NCBI GenBank assembly: GCA_005223375.1
Contig: RXOD01004040.1
Span: 1-30,902 of the forward strand
Direction: 5' to 3'
Length of the DNA: 30,902 nt
Origin: Amoebophrya sp. AT5.2
Lineage: Eukaryota; Sar; Dinophyceae; Syndiniales; Amoebophryaceae
The notes under the pieces: generated by a model
What the model was told of the DNA's origin: nothing
What the model saw: the letters and a program-made list of their open reading frames with translations, nothing else
Databases searched by the model: none
In this document: one piece after another, positions 24,901-30,902 of the stretch
How positions within the stretch are numbered: the first letter of the stretch is position 1
Layout: every line of letters begins with the position of its first letter
Program-made: the position numbers and the translations under genes

Positions 24901-27356
24901 ATGTACTTAAAGAGCCAGCGCGAAAAGATTAGCGGCAGCAATACGGAACGGAAAGGCATCACCATCATGCCGCCCCATGCCATTCTTGAACGGCGCGGCA
25001 TCGCCATCGGCCTACGAGAGAAGTGCGGACGCTGCGGCGAGGGTGATGCTGTTGCGCCCAGCGGATGTTGCGCCATGCCTCCCTTGCCGCTAGGGCGGCG
25101 ACCGGGAGAACCCGAACACAGACACCAGCGACCGACGAAAGAACAAGACGGGCACCCGCCGCAGCAAGAACCTAGCAGCTGTCGCCAGCCGTGAAGCTAA
25201 ATCCCATCCGGGGCGGGCGGGGGGCGTGGCAATGCTCGGGCGCGCGCACGCCTGCCATTGCTGTAGCCAACTACTCGACAAGAAGGAAGAAGCCCGCACA
25301 CCCACACGTCGCCAGTTGAGCCGCCTCCTCGTGGCCGCCGGCTCTGGCAAGTCTGTCACCCCGCCCGCTGTCGAGCCATCGCCCCAGCACTTCACGGCGC
25401 AGCGATGCGAGTCCACTGAAGCCGGCACGTATATCATGGGCCGCATGATTGTGCTTGCAAGCTCGTATGACCACTGCGGTTCGCCACCGGGCTGAAGAGT
25501 GACCAGAGTGCAAGGAGGCTGCTGGCGGGCAGAGCTCGCGCGTACGGAGTGGGGGGCGTGAAGAAGCACAAATGCCCGGCCGCCAAGCTTTTGGATAGTG
25601 GGATCTGCGACGAGTTCGAGGAGATACCGCCGCAGGTCCCCGGCTGCAAAGCTTGCCGATTTCTCCGCGGCACTTCCATCAACGAAAGTTCTCACCAATT
25701 TCCTCGCGCGAAGCTAAACAGAAACGCGGGGCAGCTGGTGCTGCGCGCGATCGAAGTACCTCGACGCGGCTTGCGAGTGGAATTGTTTGCAGGATGCGCC
25801 GCGGGGTGGGGATGGTCTGAACCCGTTGGCAGTCTCCGAGCCCGATCGAAGCCACGAACCCGACAAACGCGGGGGCTCTGGCGCGAGCGTCCGCGTGCCA
25901 AGCCGCGCGCGCCACGCAAAAAAACTGCGCACCACCAGCCAGCTCCTGGAGCAGCAAGACAAGAATAATGAAGATAGTGGGGCACCCGACGCCGACGACA
26001 ACGCTGCGACGGGTGGGGAGTTCGACGAGTACGCTTGTTGCGCGCCGTCGACGTTCCTTACCGAGCTGGCCGCGAATTTTCTGAGAGCCCGCCGATCGGC
26101 CGCGCGGCATCGGCTAAGCGGGCTCGGCCTCGTGCCAGCGCTGTCAGGACATACGGCGACGCCACGCCCTCAGGTTGGGACTGCATCGCCATCGGCTCGG
26201 AAGCTGCGCGCGCGCGCTCCGCATTATCTCAGAACGGACCCCCGGCAAGCTCTCCGACAATGTCGATCGTCCTCGCCTGCCTCTCCTCTCCGCGAGGCCA
26301 CTCCTGGGAGGATACGAGGCCACCCTACTACTACCCGGGGGAAGCGGGAGACCTTTGCCAGTCCTCGCGCTTTTTTCTTCAGCGCGCAAGCAATCCAGGG
26401 CCCGCTTTCCTTCTTCAGCCATGCGCGGAAGCTCCTCAAGCTGGGACGGAGGAATCGAGGAGGCGGGCAGCATTCCTCTCCAGGCGCGCCACATGTCCGA
26501 GCGGGGTGGCGGCTGGATGACCGTCATCAGGACCGCCCCAGGGGGTTCCCCTTCTACAGGCTATTCGCTGCGCAGCTACGGACTCAGCCGAAACCCACGC
26601 GAGTAGGCCGGCACGCATTCGGCTGACCCCGTGGAGATGGTCGGAGAAGACGCGGGCTCCGTCGATCGGTGCGCGGTGTTGCTGGACGGGAGCGCGCTTC
26701 GCTGTGGCCGTCACTTCGCCAGTGCCATGAGGCTCTGTCCACGCCTTTCGGTGGACGCCCTCGCTCTTCTTCCCTCCGAGTACGCTGGAACCATTGGAGG
26801 CGCCGCCCTCTCGTAATGGATCGAATGGACCAGCCTCGGAAACGTCGGCGGACAAGTTCCGCTTCCGTGCTGCTTGGCTGCGAGCCTTCAGGCCGACGCT
26901 ATCAGCGAAATCCCTGGCGGCCTCATTTTAGGGATCCTGACCCACCTGCGCAAGGAAGTCCAGCGGAGTCGTGAGGCGCTCGAATGTCGCGCGGGTGTTC
27001 CAGCATGTGCCCGAGCAGGGTGCTAGCTAGGCCGCGCGCCAGCGTCGAGGCCAGGAAAAGCAAGCGGGGCGGCACTCCTCCAGGAGCACGGAGGCAGCGG
27101 GGAAGACCCGCCAGCCACTTGCGCGCGCATGCTTTCGCCCGCCAGGAATGGCAGACGTCGGCAGGGCCCTCCTCCATGAAGAATGATAGACAAGAAAGCT
27201 TCGCCCAGGCCAACCCTCTGGAGGCCGCCAGTGTCGCCGCCCATGGCGAAGGAGATGGAAGCAGACGAACAGGCGAGGGCGATCGCGGTCCGGGCATTTT
27301 CTGCGGCGTTCTCCCTGTCCCGTGAGGCGCGGGATTGATTCTGGAGCGCCGCGGCG
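24901..27356. other. GC-rich region without a confident gene; broken plus-strand frames
   Basis: No family motif is recognisable on either strand. Plus-strand frames with high GC in third positions occur at about 24961-25194 (Cys pairs in KCGRCGEGDAVAPSGCC), 25226-25495 (CHCCSQLLDKKEEA) and 25549-25968 (HKCPAAKLLDSGICDEFEEI). Each ends in a stop and the next is in another frame. The opposite strand also has a 202-codon frame (25698-25090) with fairly natural composition. The pattern fits a decayed element or an unresolved multi-exon gene. Nothing can be assigned. Confidence 0.4.
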
Positions 27357-27824
27357 ATGACGACGCACGAGGGCAGACAAGCGGCGGAGGAGATTCGGGG
27401 CGTGCTGTCTCTGACCAAGATCGTGACCCTGCCCGGCATGGATCAGCGCCGTGTGGTCGGGAATGAACTAGGCAAGCTGCTCGGGGCTAAGCAGATGGAT
27501 GACGGGCGCGCCCCGGCCCTCCTGCGCGAGGCTATGGAGACCACCGCCACGGAGCTGCACAAGATTGCTACCCTGCTCGGGACTGTCGCCACCAACTGCG
27601 GCAACGCCCATCCTCACCGGGGCGCCAAGCCGCCACCCGCGGCCGCCGCAACCTTCGACGCAGCAAAGTCCTTGCTTGGCGGCCTCTGGCAGGCCAGCAA
27701 GCTCCAGCGGCCTGGCCCTCCGATGCATTTAATGGAGCGCGCGCGCCCTCTGTTTGCGAAGACGGGATCGAGTTCGGGGAGCTCTGCGACGCGCACTCGC
27801 CCTCGGTCTGGAGCTTTTCGCTGA
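27357..27824 (+). CDS. Unidentified 155-residue ORF, coding-like
   Basis: This plus-strand frame begins MTTHEGRQAAEEIRGVLSL and has a natural helical composition (VVGNELGKLLGAKQMDDG, REAMETTATELHKIATLLG), then an Ala/Pro-rich stretch. I know no homologue. An overlapping frame (27754-27972) continues with an amphipathic coiled-coil-like segment (DRLKEAQEEVKMLKVESEH), as if the reading frame shifted or an intron intervened. It could be part of a transposon ORF. All recognisable genes in the window are on the other strand. Confidence 0.3.
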   Translation: MTTHEGRQAAEEIRGVLSLTKIVTLPGMDQRRVVGNELGKLLGAKQMDDGRAPALLREAMETTATELHKIATLLGTVATNCGNAHPHRGAKPPPAAAATFDAAKSLLGGLWQASKLQRPGPPMHLMERARPLFAKTGSSSGSSATRTRPRSGAFR

Positions 27825-27968
27825 TCGCTTGCGTTTCTGTGGCGGGAGGATTGCGCGCAGTATCGGTAGAAAAGTTGGAAAGCTGCTAACGACCGAAGAC
27901 CGTTTAAAAGAGGCCCAGGAGGAAGTCAAAATGCTAAAGGTCGAAAGCGAACACCTGAAAGCACCGGG

Positions 27969-28928
27969 GTGACGCCCGAGAACAGCGGGGACGACGCTGC
28001 CGCCCCGTTTACTTGGGTAGTACTCGACGGCTTTAACTTTTCAGCGCCAACTTACCCAAAGCGACAGGCGTTGCGACAGACTTTCGGCGCCAAACGTTTG
28101 GGCCGGGGCCATGGTTCCGCGCCTTCGCAGCCGGTCAGCGATCACCTCTTCGCGTTGAAAATCGTAGACCGAGACGATGACGCGGAAACCATTCGCGCAA
28201 AGCTGAAACGACGGGAAGCCTCCGTGCGCGAAACGGCGCGGAAGCAATGCCCGCCGACGCGAAAACGAAGAACCAGCCCCGCCCTGCGTGGAAAGCTTGG
28301 CGGTCGCGTCCTCCGAGTGCAGCAGCGTCGTCGTCCCCCGACGATACTAGTGCGCTGCATGCATGGCGCGCGTGGTCTCGAGCAAAAGCTACCAGCCCTG
28401 CCCGCCAATGCCCCCACAAAGGAGAATCTGGAGCAGCTGGCGGCGACGGCCTCGAGGAAGGTCCGCACGCAGCAGCCGCGGCGGTTTCCAAAGTGGGCAG
28501 CTCGCTGCCTGCGCAGGCTGCGAATCGGAGCCATTCCGTGCGAGAGCCCAGCGCACACGTTCCGGCCTGGCCATCGGCAAGCTTGCAAGGACACGCAACG
28601 CAAAGCAACGCGCGCGCCCTGGCCTCGATCTTCAGCCAGCAGCAAGGCGGGCCCGCAAGCTTACTCGGAGCAATGGGATGCGTCGCGCAGTGCTGGGGTC
28701 ACCGCTGCCACAGTATCGCTCGGCGGCGCCCTCGACGGGGCATCGGATCGATCGTCTCAGACCGAGACGGCTCAGCGGCCCCGCGGCAGTTGCAGCCCTG
28801 ACCGAATTCCACCAAGAAGGGGTGCGCCAACAAGCCCACGCGAGCCATTCCCTGGGGCGAAATTCTCACCGGGATGCGACTACTCACCATCTACGTCGAC
28901 GCAAACTCGTTTGTCGCCGCCTTCGTGA
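27969..28928 (+). CDS. Unidentified plus-strand ORF, natural composition only in the first third
   Basis: The first ~95 codons look like protein (PFTWVVLDGFNFSAPTYPK, SDHLFALKIVDRDDDAETI, KLKRREASVRETARK). After about 28260 the frame becomes Arg/Pro-rich and an alternative frame (to 28801) has the more natural composition, which suggests a frameshift. It follows directly on the coiled-coil segment ending at 27972. No family is recognised. Confidence 0.25.
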   Translation: MTPENSGDDAAAPFTWVVLDGFNFSAPTYPKRQALRQTFGAKRLGRGHGSAPSQPVSDHLFALKIVDRDDDAETIRAKLKRREASVRETARKQCPPTRKRRTSPALRGKLGGRVLRVQQRRRPPTILVRCMHGARGLEQKLPALPANAPTKENLEQLAATASRKVRTQQPRRFPKWAARCLRRLRIGAIPCESPAHTFRPGHRQACKDTQRKATRAPWPRSSASSKAGPQAYSEQWDASRSAGVTAATVSLGGALDGASDRSSQTETAQRPRGSCSPDRIPPRRGAPTSPREPFPGAKFSPGCDYSPSTSTQTRLSPPS

Positions 28929-29441
28929 TCTGCGCCATCGCTCGGCTCGACGTTCGGCCCCTGTGCCGCGAAAACGGCACGGGCAGCGACGGGACCGGGC
29001 ACCGCGGACGCGACGGGAACAGACACCGCGGCGGACACGGGCAGCGAAACAGCGCGGGCGACACACATGGGCACCATTCTGGCCACCCGCCCACGCCACA
29101 GCAAAGCGCTCGCGGCTTAGCATTGATTCCGACCCTGGCGCGCGGCTGCTTCCCTATTTGGCGTGACGATTGTGAGCGTTCTGGCGGTCCTCGGTCTTTA
29201 GTGATTGGGGCGAGCAAGTCCCTCCCGATGGATTGGGGCACGCGCGATCGAACGCGCGAAGCGCGGCCACTTCTGGGCTCACGACGTCCGTCGCCCCGTC
29301 GGTCTGCGGGTGACGGCTCTCGATCGAGAACCGCACGGACCGCGCCAGTACAAGCGGACGCGGAGGCGCGGCGATCAGTTTCAGGGGGTTCTGCCATAGT
29401 GGGCCACTTGTTGCGTTTCCACGACCACTGCGACTACCTGA

Positions 29442-29804
29442 TCGAGTGAGAAAGCCGCGCGCCAGAGCCTGCGGGCCATTGTTTTCGACCAACCGCAAGA
29501 ATTTAGCGGACCCCGCGCGCGCCATGAAACCGGCACGCTCTCGACTTCTCTTCCACAGGTCGCGACTCTGGGTGGGAACCTGTGCGAGCAGCCCGCCACG
29601 CTGGACCTGCCCATCAAGGCGATCGCATGCATCAAAAACAAAGGGCGCACGGTTTTGAAGCCGACGCTCAGCGAGGCGATGCCACTGCTGGTGACGGTCC
29701 CCGTCGCGTTCGCCGTGAAAGATTTGAAGCCGACGCACGAGGGAAACCACTCGACAACTTACGGGGGAAAGTGCTCCAGTGCTGCAACTCACGACAAAAA
29801 CTAG
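29442..29804 (+). pseudogene. Coding-like fragment, no start codon assigned
   Basis: This open plus-strand frame of 120 codons has high third-position GC and natural composition, for example ATLDLPIKAIACIKNKG and LSEAMPLLVTVPVAFAVKD. It has no convincing ATG at its beginning and stops at TAG. A neighbouring fragment downstream (29847-30161) is similar in character. I infer pieces of one broken gene or element. Confidence 0.25.
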
Positions 29805-29846
29805 CAAAAGACTGAAGAAGAAAGGCCATCAATGCCAGCGGCTTGA

Positions 29847-30161
29847 TCCAGCGCCGAGAATTGGCAGCGCCAGAAGATCGCGGCGGGCCTCGTCGGCGTG
29901 AACGTGAAGCGCGTCGACGGTTTGGCGCTACGCCCGAACCTGCGGGAGGATAAGCGCCGGGGGTGGAGGGCGCGGCGGCACTTCCCTCCGGGGGCGCTGG
30001 CCACGTGGCTCGGAGAAATCCCAGAGGTGGCCGAGAAGATCCGGGGGGCGCAGAGGTCGCGGAGGGTTTGGACCAACGAGAGCACTGAGCCGGCAAACCG
30101 GCTGGGTGGAGGCTTTTGGTCCCAGGTCCTACTCCCCAGGGGTTCGCACGATCACGAATAG
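29847..30161 (+). pseudogene. Coding-like fragment downstream of 29442-29804
   Basis: This open plus-strand frame of 104 codons includes AENWQRQKIAAGLVGVNVKR and FPPGALATWLGEIPEVAEK. It starts after a TGA with no ATG and stops at TAG. It is unidentified; the composition suggests past or spliced coding sequence. Confidence 0.25.
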
Positions 30162-30902
30162 GGTGGACTTGCGCGCCATGTGGAATAAGTGCAGCGCCTG
30201 GGTGGCACGCGAAACGTCGGGGGCACAGCTGGGGGCCTTGAAGTAAGAAGCAGAGGGGTCGGCGCATTGCCGCGAACTGGGGACAATCTGCCCCGAGGGG
30301 CTTAGGCGTCCCGGATGCTTACGAAGCGAAACTGGAGCGCGTGCGTCGAACTCACCGAAGGAATGCCGCGCGAGTCAGCTTGCTGGCGTCGAGCGAGGGT
30401 CTTTCTACGTCAGTGACGCCAGCCCCGCCAGCGGTCTCGCGCTCGCCGCCGCCGCTGCAGATACAGCACACATCGAAAAGCGACGCGCTGCCCTCGGCGC
30501 CGAAACTCGTACCACCCGAAGGCCGCGCCCGGCAAAAGCCCCCGCATGAAAGTGCTGGAAGTCTTCCAGCGGTTCGCGGAGTGCGGAGTGGTTGCGGTTG
30601 GCGCTTTCTCTGTCATTCTTGCCTGCGACGGCGTCCCGTCGCAACTGTTTCGCGGCGGAGCTACCGCTTTTCGTCAAGAGTCGCGCGCTTAAGTAATTCA
30701 ATTAACACAAAGCGCACCCGACCCCTGCCAGGCATTCGAGCCAATGCGTGGCGGTCAGTTGAGTTCAGTCTGAGCGAGAGCTGCCGGAAATTCGAGGCAG
30801 GGGTAGCGGCGCCAGAGGAGTGAGGAAGTAGCGGCAGAGGTGTTCGCTTATCTATGTATCTAGTCCGGAAGCCGCGCGGACGTCCTGCGGCTACGCTCCG
30901 CC
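30162..30902. other. Right-edge region, nothing assignable
   Basis: This is GC-rich sequence with overlapping open frames on both strands. None has recognisable motifs, and no repeats or RNA genes stand out. Confidence 0.45.

Noticed and set aside
25090..25698. Minus-strand 202-codon frame as a host gene
   Set aside because: It has no ATG start and no known motif, and the overlapping plus-strand frames have stronger third-position GC. It is not supportable either way.

Overview
This window looks like nuclear DNA of a protist, most likely an alveolate (dinoflagellate, syndinian, perkinsid or chromerid side). The evidence is GT-AG introns of about 90-180 nt in phase-compatible exons, an eIF4E-type translation factor, a WW plus B-box protein, a Ser/Thr kinase with a large activation-segment insert, and a DIRS-like tyrosine-recombinase retrotransposon. 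I see no prokaryotic operons, rRNA, tRNA or CRISPR. The assignment to a lineage is inference. Every recognisable gene lies on the minus strand, so the window is a head-to-tail unidirectional array.

Host genes, from high to low coordinate in transcription order: (1) a protein kinase, main exon 22660-24147, with its 5' exon(s) unresolved; (2) an eIF4E-family cap-binding protein, 3 exons, 19915-21836; (3) a 10-exon WW/B-box zinc-finger protein, 15725-18662; (4) an intronless, secreted or Golgi-type, divergent GT31-like (core-1 galactosyltransferase-like) protein, 1771-4965; (5) a membrane protein starting at 1016 and running off the left edge. Gene 5 has no usable start-to-stop frame and was rebuilt from splice sites.

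Between genes 3 and 4 sits a complete 9.67-kb DIRS-superfamily element (5990-15659), also minus-strand. It is bounded by split direct repeats. A 320-bp repeat A occurs at 5990-6309 and 14931-15250. A 93-bp repeat B occurs at 14843-14935 and 15567-15659. By eye both pairs are identical. All junctions share the core TTAAA, and the internal B-TTAAA-A joint is exactly what joining the two termini in a circle would give. The coding order is a Cys-rich 162-aa ORF, an in-frame UAG, a tyrosine recombinase (751 aa), a CCCH-finger Gag-like protein (331 aa), RT-RNase H (773 aa) and an orphan 345-aa ORF. This order (YR before Gag and RT, with the internal repeat joint upstream of the ORFs) is a circular permutation of the Ngaro/PAT layout and is the most unusual thing here. 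The element ends 66 bp from the stop codon of the WW/B-box gene, and its identical repeats point to a recent insertion.

The right 6 kb (about 24.9-30.9 kb) is GC-rich and holds only short plus-strand frames of coding-like composition that break repeatedly. I could not identify them. They may be a decayed element or a misread multi-exon gene on the other strand.
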